Notes: generated by a model not told the origin, from the letters alone. DNA of 64,000 nucleotides from Candidatus Villigracilaceae bacterium (GCA_026645935.1 JAPKMP010000010.1:62001-126000), one strand, 5' to 3'. Numbered from the stretch's first letter, positions 17,833-26,935 are shown. Program-made: numbers and translations.

Positions 17833-18732
17833 ATGAACACTCCCCCTGTCTGCAATTACGAAGGCTCCGATTACCAGCGCTCCTTTTGGGAGGAGGGCGG
17901 GCGCGCGTATGAAGATCGAGCCGAAGCCATCGCGCTGAAACGACTGCTTCCCAAAGGCGGGAGGCTCATGCTCGAACTCGGCGCGGGCGCGGGCCGCAAC
18001 ACGCCGCGCTATGCAGGCTTTGATCGAATCGTCCTATTGGATTATTCGACGACTCAGCTGGCTCAGGCTCAAGAGAGGCTTGGCCGCACCGATAGATACA
18101 TCTATGTCGCGGCGGATGTCTATCGCCTTCCCTTCCGCGCAGGCCTGTTCGACGCCGCCACGATGATCCGCGTCCTGCATCACATGGCAGATGCGCCCAA
18201 GGCGCTGGCACAGATCCGGGCGGCCCTGCAGCCGGGTGCGGTTTTCATCCTTGAATTTGCGAACAAATTGAACCTCAAAGCGATTCTGCGTTACTGGTCG
18301 GGAAGGCAGTCGTGGAACCCGTTCGATTTGGAGCCTGTCGAGTTCGTCAAATTGAATTTCGATTTTCATCCGAAAGCCATTCGGCAATGGCTGGGCGGAC
18401 TGGGCTATTCCATCGAAAAGATGCTGACGGTCTCTCACTTCCGGCTCGGACTCCTGAAACGTATTCTGCCTGCCAGGTTCCTCGCCGCGCTGGATGGCTT
18501 ATTCCAACCGACAGGCGCGTTTTTTCAGCTTACGCCGAGCGTGTTTGTAAAGGCGAAACTCCCGGGCAATGCGGATACTGCCATGCCTATCAACATCATC
18601 GAACTCTTCAAATGCCCGGACTGCAACAGCGGAAATTTGATCGGGAAGGAAGACCACCTCGTCTGCCCCTCTTGCGGGGCGAAATGGTCCGTGCGCGATG
18701 GAATCCATGACTTCAGGGAACGGATGAAATAA
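17833..18732 (+). CDS. SAM-dependent methyltransferase with C-terminal Trm112-like zinc ribbon
   Basis: The N-terminal class I methyltransferase has the SAM-binding motif LELGAGAGRN (residues 47-56), an acidic VLLDYS motif II and MIRVLHHMADAP near the active site. From about residue 250 a second module starts with MPINIIELFKCPDCNS and continues to LVCPSCGAKWSVRDGIHDF, a four-cysteine ribbon like the free-standing Trm112/YcaR proteins. In other organisms Trm112 activates separate methyltransferases; here the two are one chain. The substrate is unknown. The leader is only 8 bases from a palindromic repeat and has no clear Shine-Dalgarno sequence. Confidence 0.85.
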   Translation: MNTPPVCNYEGSDYQRSFWEEGGRAYEDRAEAIALKRLLPKGGRLMLELGAGAGRNTPRYAGFDRIVLLDYSTTQLAQAQERLGRTDRYIYVAADVYRLPFRAGLFDAATMIRVLHHMADAPKALAQIRAALQPGAVFILEFANKLNLKAILRYWSGRQSWNPFDLEPVEFVKLNFDFHPKAIRQWLGGLGYSIEKMLTVSHFRLGLLKRILPARFLAALDGLFQPTGAFFQLTPSVFVKAKLPGNADTAMPINIIELFKCPDCNSGNLIGKEDHLVCPSCGAKWSVRDGIHDFRERMK

Positions 18733-18751
18733 AAACCACAGCGTATTCGAT

Positions 18752-20182
18752 ATGAATGATTCGGCAAAGAATGAGACAACGCTTGGCTTTGTGACCCTGC
18801 TCCTCGGCATCACGACAGCGGCTGTGATCCATTGGCTGATCCTCGCCTTGAGAATCCCGGTCCTGGATTCGTTTCCCGATTGGAAATATAAGCTTCAACC
18901 GATCCCGGTTTTCCATGCATGGATCGCCCTGGCATTCGTCGCTTTCGGCGCAGCGATCCTTGTCTCGTTCATCAAGCTGGATTATCGAATCAAGATCGTT
19001 GCATTGATCCTGCTGGGCACGGCGCTTCAATTCAGTTTTGCCTATTCCAAGGGAAAGGGACTCGACGGGATACGCGATCGAATGGTCACGCTGGGACACG
19101 GGGAATTTGCCAACGCCGCCGCCGAACAAACGGACACCTTATCCGCCCTGCGGGACTACGAAACCCTGGCGAAAAAGAAACTATACGGCCATATCCCCAG
19201 CAAGCCGCCGGGCACTTTGCTTTTTTACATGCTGACGGAAAGGGTCTCTCATGCGCTCTGGCATGGATCGACGCCTGCGGAGCGCGGGGATGACCTGCGC
19301 ACCTTTGCCAGCCTCACATGGCCTTTTATTTCATATCTCGTTCTCATCCCGCTCTTCTACCTTGCGCGCGAGTTGACGGGAAACACTGAAACGGCTGTTC
19401 TTGCATGTCTGACATATATCGCCATTCCGTCCGTCACCCTGATCACGCTTCACACAGACCAGGTGATCTACCCATTCCTCACGGTTCTCCCCCTGCTGTT
19501 GGCGGTATACGCGATCAGAAGGAAAAATTTCTGGCTGGCGGTCCTGTGCGGAATCGCAACCTATATGACGGTTTACTTTTCCTTCGGCCTGGCCGTGGTT
19601 GCCTTTCTTTTCCCGCTCCCACTCTTTTTCAAGCCCGGGGATATTCCGCCTCGTCCTTTCATCCCGGCTTTGAAATGGATCGGAGGCTTTGCCGCCGGGT
19701 GGCTGCTCGCCGACAGACTGGCAGCCATCATCCTGAATTACGATATCTTTCTTCGCTATAGATTGGCGATCGAGCACCATGCAAACTGGAAGGCTTGGGA
19801 GAACACCCTGGGGACGGTCCTGCGTTTCGGATTGACCAACATCGCAGAGTTTTCCGCCTGGATCGGTTTGCCGGTAGCCTTATTGTCCTTTGTTTGTGTG
19901 GGCGTCGCCATCGATCAATTCATTAATCGAAAACCCGGCACAATTTCCCTATACACCGCCATCCTCACAGGAATTTTTATCTTCCTGCTTGTGTTTGGAA
20001 GGACCAAAGGCGAAACGGCTCGTTTATGGCTCTTTCTGGTTCCCTTCCTTTGCGTTAGCGCGGCAAACTTCATCCAAACCAGGGGCTGGTCGGCCCGCAG
20101 TAAGACCGTGTTTTTCGTGATGGTGCTCTTTCTGGAGTTTGGCACCACATACTTTACCCTGCATTACCAGGATTTCAGCTGA
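18752..20182 (+). CDS. GT-C-type multi-pass membrane glycosyltransferase or related protein
   Basis: A 476-residue protein with about ten transmembrane helices. A large extracytoplasmic loop after the second or third helix holds LDGIRDRMVTLGHGEFANAA and the motif IPSKPPGTLLFYML, which resembles the (H/S)xPPG loop of PMT/ArnT-like GT-C enzymes. No cytosolic catalytic domain is seen. It likely uses a polyprenyl-linked sugar donor (family knowledge; substrate unknown). It follows the methyltransferase by 19 bases on the same strand, and its 3' end overlaps the converging small gene by 19 bases. Confidence 0.7.
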   Translation: MNDSAKNETTLGFVTLLLGITTAAVIHWLILALRIPVLDSFPDWKYKLQPIPVFHAWIALAFVAFGAAILVSFIKLDYRIKIVALILLGTALQFSFAYSKGKGLDGIRDRMVTLGHGEFANAAAEQTDTLSALRDYETLAKKKLYGHIPSKPPGTLLFYMLTERVSHALWHGSTPAERGDDLRTFASLTWPFISYLVLIPLFYLARELTGNTETAVLACLTYIAIPSVTLITLHTDQVIYPFLTVLPLLLAVYAIRRKNFWLAVLCGIATYMTVYFSFGLAVVAFLFPLPLFFKPGDIPPRPFIPALKWIGGFAAGWLLADRLAAIILNYDIFLRYRLAIEHHANWKAWENTLGTVLRFGLTNIAEFSAWIGLPVALLSFVCVGVAIDQFINRKPGTISLYTAILTGIFIFLLVFGRTKGETARLWLFLVPFLCVSAANFIQTRGWSARSKTVFFVMVLFLEFGTTYFTLHYQDFS

Positions 20183-20430
20183 CCGGCTGTGCCGCCATCC
20201 CCCGTTGTTTTTGATTTTTCCAATACAAGATTCATCGATCCGATTTGCGCATCATTCGCGTGCCGTGCCTGGAGCCCCTCACCGAGCTTGACCATGCCTG
20301 CCCCAAGCCTCGCCAGCCAATGCCTGGCGTTTAAATTTCGAAGTATGCGCCGCACCCGAATATCCGCCAGGTCTTCACGGTGTTTGCGCTGGGCAAGTTG
20401 CAATAGATCAACCGGGTGGATATTGTCCAT
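20164..20430 (-). CDS. Small hypothetical protein (88 aa)
   Basis: The ATG at 20430 has an excellent GGAAGGAG 7 bases upstream, which supports a real small gene beginning MDNIHPVDLLQLAQRKHRED. The product is basic and helical (DIRVRRILRNLNARHWLARL), with one amphipathic helix that could touch the membrane (GAGMVKLGEGLQARHA). No known domain is recognised. It lies immediately downstream of the SRPBCC gene on the same strand, with a hairpin between, so it could be part of the ArsR-controlled unit. Its last 19 bases overlap the end of the plus-strand membrane protein gene. Confidence 0.6.
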   Translation of the reverse strand: MDNIHPVDLLQLAQRKHREDLADIRVRRILRNLNARHWLARLGAGMVKLGEGLQARHANDAQIGSMNLVLEKSKTTGDGGTAGQLKSW

Positions 20431-20491
20431 TCTGAATCTCCTTCCGATAAAACCGCGAACAATTACAACCTTTTGAGTAAGCAGTTCTTTT

Positions 20492-20531
20492 GATGGAAGG
20501 AAGCGACGGTAATCCGCCGCTTCCTTCCATC
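20492..20531. repeat. Long inverted repeat (hairpin) between the SRPBCC gene and the small gene
   Basis: GATGGAAGGAAGCG (20492-20505) and CGCTTCCTTCCATC (20518-20531) are perfectly complementary, and a CGG/CCG pair extends the stem. No T-run follows on the minus strand, so it may stabilise or process the mRNA rather than terminate it. Confidence 0.6.
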
Positions 20532-20534
20532 CCG

Positions 20535-21005
20535 CTACCGGGACTCTGCGGCATCCAGGTATTTTCCCAGGACAAAATCCCAGCCAGTCACATAGCCGTT
20601 GCGTTTCTCGAGCGCCTGTTCGCCCAGCGTTTCCCATCCGGTGTGGATCAATTCGAGGCGCGATCCACCGGCTGTTTCGGTGAACATCACCGTCACTTCC
20701 TGCGCGGTTTCGGGAGTCCGGTCTGGGTACCATTGAAACGAAACCCTGGTGTACGGCTCCCAAACCAGAACCTTTCCCCATTCTGATTCTTCGCCATGTT
20801 TCGAGACTTCGACGATCCTGCCGCCCACCCATCCTTCGAAGTAACACGACTCTGCTCCCTCACCCCAAACGGAATGGGTCACCAGGGGCCACCATTTGTT
20901 TATTCCCTCTGTGAACAAACGGAACGCATCTTCTGCGGGAAGTTTTACCTCCAATTTCTTTCGGATAGATTCGATCTGTTCGTGCTTAACCTGCTGTTTC
21001 ATCAT
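20535..21005 (-). CDS. SRPBCC (AHSA1-like) domain protein
   Basis: A 156-residue START/Bet v 1-like fold. Residues from about 15 onward show the AHSA1 pattern: KLPAEDAFRLFTEGINKWWP, GGRIVEVSKHGEESEWGKVL, VSFQWYP, VTVMFTETAGGSRLELIHTGWE, with a terminal helix ALEKRNGYVTGWDFVLGKYL. Such proteins bind hydrophobic ligands or act as co-chaperone-like factors. The start at 21005 is set by AGGAG 9 bases upstream. The upstream ArsR gene lies 41 bases away on the same strand; ArsR-SRPBCC pairs are a common toxicant-response or lipid-ligand operon. Confidence 0.88.
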   Translation of the reverse strand: MMKQQVKHEQIESIRKKLEVKLPAEDAFRLFTEGINKWWPLVTHSVWGEGAESCYFEGWVGGRIVEVSKHGEESEWGKVLVWEPYTRVSFQWYPDRTPETAQEVTVMFTETAGGSRLELIHTGWETLGEQALEKRNGYVTGWDFVLGKYLDAAESR

Positions 21006-21046
21006 TTCATTTCTCCTTTTGCGAATTGTGAAAAAATCCATACGGG

Positions 21047-21382
21047 TCATCCCGCTGAATTCGACTCCTGATCCTTGCCGGCTGCGAGCCTGGACGCTTC
21101 CTCTTCGAAGGCTTTGAATACATCGGTCCACATTTCCTCCACGTACTGCCTCAACTCCAGCAGACCGACGGGGTTTATCCGATATATGCGCTGTTGACCT
21201 TTTTTTTCCATACGGACAAGCTGCGCCTCCTTTAGTACCTTGAGATGCTGGGATACAGCCGATTGACTCACTTCCACAGTGTGGACGAGTTCAGTAACAG
21301 AGCAGGGACCTTCGCGCAATCTCTCGAAAAGTTTGCGGCGGGTGGGGTCTCCAAGTGCATTAAGTGAACTTATATTAGTCAT
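21047..21382 (-). CDS. ArsR-family transcriptional regulator
   Basis: A 111-residue winged-helix repressor: LNALGDPTRRKLFERLREGP, then the recognition region SQSAVSQHLKVLKEAQLVR and a beta-wing GQQRIYRINP. There is no CxCxxC metal site, so it is a non-metal ArsR of the kind paired with SRPBCC proteins. Its start codon lies inside a 12-bp inverted repeat (21368-21395), which argues for strong autoregulation. The downstream SRPBCC gene and possibly the 88-residue gene would be its targets. Confidence 0.93.
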   Translation of the reverse strand: MTNISSLNALGDPTRRKLFERLREGPCSVTELVHTVEVSQSAVSQHLKVLKEAQLVRMEKKGQQRIYRINPVGLLELRQYVEEMWTDVFKAFEEEASRLAAGKDQESNSAG

Positions 21383-21408
21383 AACTAATATAAGTATAAA
21401 CTAATATA
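21368..21408 (-). promoter_or_regulatory. ArsR operator: 12-bp inverted repeat plus an extra half-site
   Basis: ACTTATATTAGT (21368-21379), spacer CATA (containing the start codon on the minus strand), ACTAATATAAGT (21384-21395) form a perfect inverted repeat. A further ACTAATATA half-site follows at 21400-21408. The AT-rich box could also contain the promoter. Confidence 0.7.
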
Positions 21409-21503
21409 TATCTCTTGTCAAGAGGAAAATGCGCTCGAAAAGCTGAATCAAATGATATTTCGCGATGTTTCCCTGAAGCAAACACATACCCCCATTTACC
21501 GGT

Positions 21504-24500
21504 TTATTCCTTCTTCAAGGGCAATCGAATGAAAAACGTGCTGCCGGGAAATTTTTCTTCATCCCGCCTGGGGCTTTCCACCCAGATAGTTCCCTGCAAG
21601 GCGCGGACGATGCCTGCGGCGATGGCGAGTCCCAACCCGGCTCCGCCGCCTTTGAAGTTTGTGCGGCTGGACGAATGCAGTTGCACTTCCCCCATTTGAT
21701 ACAACTTCTCGAAAATGACCTTGTGATGTTCCGGGTCGATACCGATGCCGGTGTCCTTGATGGCGACCTCCGCCATTTTTCCGCGATTGGTATCCTCCAC
21801 CACCCAGGCAGAGACCGTGATCGAGCCCCCGTCGGGTGTGAACTTGATCGCGTTGACGATCACCTGGTCGAGCGCCTTCTTCAGTAATTCTGAATCCGCC
21901 AACAGCGGAGGAATCGTATTGATGGACTCGTCCAGGTTCAGGGTCAGGTTGCGAGCCGCCAGGTCTTTTACATAATCCTTATGGACGAGTCGGAGGATCA
22001 AGCCCAGGCTCACCGATTCAAAATGCGGCGTGATGACCTGGCTTTCAAGGCGGACCATATCCAGCATGCTGTTCACGATCTGATGCAGGCGGTTCGTGCC
22101 GCGCTGTACGCCCTGGATCGCCTCGGACAACGTGGGATTTGCTTGTATCGTTTCATCGTTCAAAAGCATGCCAATGAAGCCTTTCACCACCGTCAATGGT
22201 GTGCGCAGTTCGTGCGCCGCGACCTGAATGAACGCGGATTTATTCTGGTCGTGTTTTTCCAGTTTTTGGTAGGCTTTGTTCAATTCCTCTACCCGTTCCG
22301 CCACCATGCGTTCCATCACCTGGTTGATGCCGGTTACTTCGCGGTAGAGGCGCGCATTTTCGATGGCGATGGTCGCCTGGTGCGCAAATGTGTCTGCCAG
22401 CAATCCATCGTCCTGGGAGAACGATCCTTGCGCGCGGCTCATCAGCAGAAGCCCCACTACATTATCTTTCGAATACAATGGGATTCCCATCCATGACTTG
22501 TCGCGCGGAAGCCATTCAGGCTGGGTCCAATCTTCCGCCGTGTCGATATCGTTGATCAGCAGGGTTTCACCCATGCGTGAAATGGCGATGTACAAATTGC
22601 TTCCTTTGAGTCCGAGGCGAAAGCCGGACATATCCGTACCGGCAGGCATGCCGCGATGCGCTTCGATGCGCGGTTCGTTGTTGACATCTTCTAGATAGAA
22701 GACGCCGCGGTCATGCGGGATCACCTGGCTCAACTGATCGAGGATTTGTTCGGGGAGCTGCTCGATGGTTTTCAATGAGGATAATTGGCGCAGGGAACGA
22801 GCCAACGCCTCGGCTCCGCGGCGCCGTTCCTGTTCGGAGGCAAACAATTGGGCATTTTCGCTGGCGGCTTTTTCAGCCATATCCTTCGCGCCTCTGAGTT
22901 CCTCGGCGCGTTCGCGCGCCTCGCCCAGCAGGCGTTCCACTTCGCGTTGAGCCTTTTCCCGCTGGGTGACAAGCATCACACGCAGCAACGCGCTCGAAAG
23001 CAGATTGCGCACGCGTACATATACATCCCAATCGTCCTGCCCCATCTCCGCCCACATGAAGCCGAACCGGTTGCCTGCCAGCGAAAGCGGCATGACCACG
23101 GCATCGTACCGACGGTCGGTCGGCGTCTTCCCGCGGGGTGTCAGTTGACCCGTAACCAGCCGCGTGCGTTCGCCCGGCATGGTGAATCTTTTTTCATCAT
23201 ATTGCATCAAGAGCCGGTAGTATTGCGGCGGCGGAGACGATATGGATCCCGGTGAATCGGCATCGTCGTAATACATCACATACCAGGACCCGATCCCTAG
23301 GAGAGGAAAATGCAAGGCGATCGCTTCGCCGATGGCGTCGAAGGTCACAGCAGATGCCATCGAAAAACTGAAATTATTGAGCAGTTCCTCCTGCTTGACG
23401 AGCAGGAGCCTGCGGTATGCCTGCGTCCTTTGCGATAATTCACCTGCCAGCATGCGCGCCTGTTGGAAGAGGTTTTCGGCGTGGAGCATGGTGGTGTTGC
23501 TCGAAAGGCCTCCCAAGGCATAACGACGGAACGTGGTAAGCACATTCTGCCATGTGTTCAGGTCGTAACCGTGTTTTTCGAGGAGTCCCATCAGCTTCTG
23601 CACAGACTTTAGGAATTCCTCGCTTTTTCCCAGTTCGCGCAGCGCGGTCAGGAAGGTGTCCCAGGTGCGGCCGACCGCATCGATATACTCTTCCCGCGCC
23701 GGGTCCCCCTCTTTTACACCGACAGAGCTCAACAGAGCTTTGATCGCCGCAACACGTTTGTTTTCAAGCCTGCCCGTGTGAGCCACTTCGCGCGGAAGGA
23801 CTACCGCGCGCTGGATGCTTTCAGGTAGGCATCCGCAGGACCAGCGCACCACCAGGTCTGAAGGAAGTGATTGGATTTCACCCGCTTCCACGCCGTTGAT
23901 GCGTTTGACCAGAGAGTCAAATGCCAATGCGCCCGCATCGTAAAAGGATTGCCTGACTGTCGTCAACGGAACCCCCATGGATTGAGACTCGCTCACATCG
24001 TCGAAACCGGTCACGGCAATCTGGTCCGGCACGTGTATGCCACGGTCCTGCAGCGCTTCCAGCACGCCGAACGCCATGCGGTCGTTGGCGGCGACAATGG
24101 CTCGCACCGACATGCCGCGCTCGTCCAGCAGCGTCCGCACGGCTGCCCGCCCGCTTTCCGCTGAATAATCCCCTTCGAGAACCAAATGTTTGTCGAAACG
24201 GAGCTTGCGGTCTTTGAGTTCGTCGAGGAAAGCGTTGTAACGCGCCTCGGCTTCCACTTGTCCTGCGGGTCCGCGCACGAAGGCAATCCGCTCGTAACGG
24301 TGTGTTTCAATCAAATGGCGGACGATGGAGCGCATCCCGCCCTCGTTATCCGCCATCACCGAAGGGATGCCTTTTCCCGGAACGGCAAAGGATGCGATTG
24401 GCGTCGGTGATAGGTAACCGATAAAATCTTCGAGTTCTTTTTTGGAAAGACCGTGCGCAAGGTCCGCCGAGAGCAGGACGCCGTCGAATTTGCCGGATTT

Positions 24501-24701
24501 GATCAGGTCATATAAACCATAGGAACGGCCATTATCCAGCGCGACGGGTTTCCCACCCACAAAGCTGACCACGTTGACATCCCCCGTCCGCGCAGAGTCC
24601 AGCACTCCCGCCATGAATTCATTCCCCCAGGCGCGGTTCAATTGCGCGCTTAACACGGCGATGGTCTTGCGTTTTGCTGCTGATTTTTCGGATTTTTCCA
24701 T
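21504..24701 (-). CDS. Sensor histidine kinase with LacI-type ligand-binding and GAF domains
   Basis: This 1065-residue protein has no signal peptide and no transmembrane helix. Residues about 12-295 form a Peripla_BP_3/LacI-type effector-binding domain (TIAVLSAQLNRAWGNEFMAG, VMADNEGG, RIAFVRGP, VAANDRMAFGVLEALQDRGI, AVTGFDDV) without the LacI DNA-binding helix-turn-helix. Residues about 300-640 are a helical region with coiled coil. A GAF domain covers about 655-795. The HisKA domain has H830 in QVAAHELRTPL. The HATPase has N-box VIVNAIKFTPDGGS, G1 DTGIGID and G2 GGGAGLGLAI. It should sense a cytoplasmic small molecule, probably a sugar-like ligand. No response regulator is adjacent. Start 24701 has no earlier alternative of merit. 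Confidence 0.9.
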   Translation of the reverse strand: MEKSEKSAAKRKTIAVLSAQLNRAWGNEFMAGVLDSARTGDVNVVSFVGGKPVALDNGRSYGLYDLIKSGKFDGVLLSADLAHGLSKKELEDFIGYLSPTPIASFAVPGKGIPSVMADNEGGMRSIVRHLIETHRYERIAFVRGPAGQVEAEARYNAFLDELKDRKLRFDKHLVLEGDYSAESGRAAVRTLLDERGMSVRAIVAANDRMAFGVLEALQDRGIHVPDQIAVTGFDDVSESQSMGVPLTTVRQSFYDAGALAFDSLVKRINGVEAGEIQSLPSDLVVRWSCGCLPESIQRAVVLPREVAHTGRLENKRVAAIKALLSSVGVKEGDPAREEYIDAVGRTWDTFLTALRELGKSEEFLKSVQKLMGLLEKHGYDLNTWQNVLTTFRRYALGGLSSNTTMLHAENLFQQARMLAGELSQRTQAYRRLLLVKQEELLNNFSFSMASAVTFDAIGEAIALHFPLLGIGSWYVMYYDDADSPGSISSPPPQYYRLLMQYDEKRFTMPGERTRLVTGQLTPRGKTPTDRRYDAVVMPLSLAGNRFGFMWAEMGQDDWDVYVRVRNLLSSALLRVMLVTQREKAQREVERLLGEARERAEELRGAKDMAEKAASENAQLFASEQERRRGAEALARSLRQLSSLKTIEQLPEQILDQLSQVIPHDRGVFYLEDVNNEPRIEAHRGMPAGTDMSGFRLGLKGSNLYIAISRMGETLLINDIDTAEDWTQPEWLPRDKSWMGIPLYSKDNVVGLLLMSRAQGSFSQDDGLLADTFAHQATIAIENARLYREVTGINQVMERMVAERVEELNKAYQKLEKHDQNKSAFIQVAAHELRTPLTVVKGFIGMLLNDETIQANPTLSEAIQGVQRGTNRLHQIVNSMLDMVRLESQVITPHFESVSLGLILRLVHKDYVKDLAARNLTLNLDESINTIPPLLADSELLKKALDQVIVNAIKFTPDGGSITVSAWVVEDTNRGKMAEVAIKDTGIGIDPEHHKVIFEKLYQMGEVQLHSSSRTNFKGGGAGLGLAIAAGIVRALQGTIWVESPRRDEEKFPGSTFFIRLPLKKE

Positions 24702-24774
24702 GAATGAATTGTGAAATTATACGGCAGGTTGTTTGAGGGGAAAATTGCAATTTTGCAAGAATAATTGATAAAAA

Positions 24775-24802
24775 AACAGGTCGGATTGTGGTCCGACCTG
24801 TT
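24775..24802 (-). terminator. Terminator after the metalloprotease gene
   Basis: On the minus strand AACAGGTCGGA and TCCGACCTGTT pair (24792-24802 with 24775-24785), and seven T follow (A-run at 24770-24776 on the plus strand). It lies 7 bases past the stop at 24809. Confidence 0.85.
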
Positions 24803-24808
24803 GCATTC

Positions 24809-26827
24809 TTATCGTATTTCTATCTGGTAATTGGCAAGTTCGCGTGTGAACCGGGTCGTGCCGGAAACGACCAGATAGGCCGTCTCGCCAGAGCTCAACG
24901 AGACCGGGATCTCCGCCGTCTGGTCGGGGTTCATGGGAATCATCGTCACGCTGGAGTCACCCGAATGGATCAACGCCAATCTGAAGGTCTGGGGCAGGAC
25001 GTTTTGAATTCGCACAAAGCCTTCAGCGGCCCAGCCGCCGTCATCCGCCTCGAAATCGGAACTGTAGCCTGCCGCCTCCACCCGGACATCATCCACCATG
25101 AAGCCTTCTCCATTGACCGCCGCATCGGTGACATATTCGAATCGGATCAAAACCTTTTTGCCCGCATAATCCGAAAGATCGACCGTCTCCTCGATCCAAT
25201 CGCCCGACACGCCGGTGTATCCCCAGCCGTAGGAATTTCCGCTCGGGTCGGTGCCCGTGCCGGAAGGTGTGGTGAGGATTTCCCAGGTCTCGCCGTTTTC
25301 AGAAGCTTCCACGTAGACATAATCCCAGTCCGTTTCGATGTCGTACCAGGTGCGGAAGGACAACTCGATGGGTCCGCTCGCATCTGTGAAATCGAACTCG
25401 CGAGTCAGGGTCATGTCCGATTCATCGCCCTTGTTCGACCAAAAGGCGTAGTCCCCCGAATAGGGATCAGCGGGCAATAACCCGGTCACGGTGGAGCCGG
25501 TGAAGTGGATCGTAAAGTTCCCGGTGCATTCGAAGGCAATGTAATCCGCGCCATATTGATGAACGGTACGGGTGAGGGGCTCCTGCGGGCAGTTGAATAT
25601 CGTCTCGGTTGCAGAGGCGCGCAGCGCGTCGGGATAATTGGTGTAGATGTAACGTCCATCACCGATGGAAGAATCAAGCACGAAGTTGGTTACAACCCAA
25701 TCCATGAAAAAATCATCGGCGGTGATGGGCTGACCGGTCAGAGGGTCGATTGCGCCGACCTCTTCAAGGACATCCTCGACACTGTCCAACCCGTTGGCGG
25801 GGTCTTTGACAAGCAGTTGAGTTGCCTCTTCACCGAAGCGGTCGAGGAAATAGGTCATGAACAGGAAACCCGCCCCGTAATGCGGCGATGTGGCGTCCTG
25901 GTCGTTGGGCCAGTCGTTCAATTGCAAGTCGGGGTCGGCAATGTAAAGCATATCGAAGCCGCCGGTGTCATAACCGTTGAGCAGGACCGCCAGTTCCGAA
26001 GCGCCTTCGTTGAGCCAGGAAGTCTCGTTCAGGTCGTTGTTCCAGTGGATCATGTGTTGGAACTCATGCGCCAGCACCGCGTAGGCATAATCACCGCCCA
26101 GCGGAGTGTTATCGGCATTGAAGAGGAACATCTCATGCGCGTTCGAATATTCCTGTATCAATGGGTGAGTGGAATCCGAAGTGGAAAAATATCCCGCAAC
26201 CGAGAAACCCAATCCGCGCGAATATAAAATGTAAATGTGCTCATCGCCGTCGATGCCCGGCGACCATTCACTGCCGAAGAACTCGCGGTTTGTCGTGTAG
26301 ATCTCGTTTTCGAACGCTTCCACCAATGCCTTGACTTCATCCTCGTCCACATCCACGCCGTCCTGCACCCAAAAATATACGTGCGGGGTGATATAACGCA
26401 GGGTGGCTTGTACTTCATTGTTTTCATTCGAATCCAGGTCGTGAACCCAGAAATTCTTCTTGTCGCCCAATGCGCGCGGCATGGCGGATTCAGCAATCAC
26501 TTCGGGTACGTTGCATTTGCCATCCAACCGGCAAGCCAGCACGCGCGGATCATTCTCAGGGACGATGGTGCTCTCCAGTGTTTCCAGCGTTTCATTGGAG
26601 ATCGTCTCGACCGGCGGCCGGATAATCTCTCCTTCATCCTGCGGCACAACCGGGTTGAATGGATCGACGAATACGGGAGAATCCTGCGAAGGGGTGAAGC
26701 CGCTCAGGGTGTAAAACGCATATCCGCCAACTCCCAATAGCAGCAGGCAGAAACAACCCAATAAGAGGACGACTCCCACAAAGATGCCGATCGTCGAGCT
26801 TGAGGAATTATTTTCCGAATTGTTCAT
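24809..26827 (-). CDS. Membrane-anchored extracellular metalloprotease (HExxH, immune-inhibitor-A-like tail)
   Basis: The 672-residue protein starts at the ATG at 26827, with AAGGAACC upstream. Residues about 12-40 form a single signal-anchor helix, so the rest is outside. The zinc motif is LAHEFQHMIHW (HExxH at 254-258), followed by NEGASE with a probable third ligand at E274. A C-terminal beta domain (about 500-610) with SFRTWYDIETDWDYVYVE, SGDWIEETVDLSDYAGKKV and GEGFMVDDVRVE resembles the MAM-like module of M6 immune inhibitor A. Function is probably degradation of external protein. Catalysis has not been demonstrated for this exact family. A terminator follows. Confidence 0.82.
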   Translation of the reverse strand: MNNSENNSSSSTIGIFVGVVLLLGCFCLLLLGVGGYAFYTLSGFTPSQDSPVFVDPFNPVVPQDEGEIIRPPVETISNETLETLESTIVPENDPRVLACRLDGKCNVPEVIAESAMPRALGDKKNFWVHDLDSNENNEVQATLRYITPHVYFWVQDGVDVDEDEVKALVEAFENEIYTTNREFFGSEWSPGIDGDEHIYILYSRGLGFSVAGYFSTSDSTHPLIQEYSNAHEMFLFNADNTPLGGDYAYAVLAHEFQHMIHWNNDLNETSWLNEGASELAVLLNGYDTGGFDMLYIADPDLQLNDWPNDQDATSPHYGAGFLFMTYFLDRFGEEATQLLVKDPANGLDSVEDVLEEVGAIDPLTGQPITADDFFMDWVVTNFVLDSSIGDGRYIYTNYPDALRASATETIFNCPQEPLTRTVHQYGADYIAFECTGNFTIHFTGSTVTGLLPADPYSGDYAFWSNKGDESDMTLTREFDFTDASGPIELSFRTWYDIETDWDYVYVEASENGETWEILTTPSGTGTDPSGNSYGWGYTGVSGDWIEETVDLSDYAGKKVLIRFEYVTDAAVNGEGFMVDDVRVEAAGYSSDFEADDGGWAAEGFVRIQNVLPQTFRLALIHSGDSSVTMIPMNPDQTAEIPVSLSSGETAYLVVSGTTRFTRELANYQIEIR

Positions 26828-26901
26828 GAAGGTTCCTTTTACGAGAGAATGCCCGATGGTACCCCAGCCCGCTGAAAAATGGATGAGGAAATTCATGTAA
26901 G

Positions 26902-26933
26902 AAAGATGCCCCAGTTTCCACCGGGGCATCTTT
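26902..26933 (-). terminator. Terminator after clpC
   Basis: AAAGATGCCCC (26902-26912) pairs with GGGGCATCTTT (26923-26933). It lies directly after the clpC stop (26936) on the minus strand, with T residues at the stem base. Confidence 0.8.
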
Positions 26934-26935
26934 GC

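Noticed and set aside
20431-20847. Upstream extension of the small 20164-20430 minus-strand gene
   Set aside because: The longer frame runs through the SRPBCC gene in another frame. The ATG at 20430 with GGAAGGAG marks the real start.
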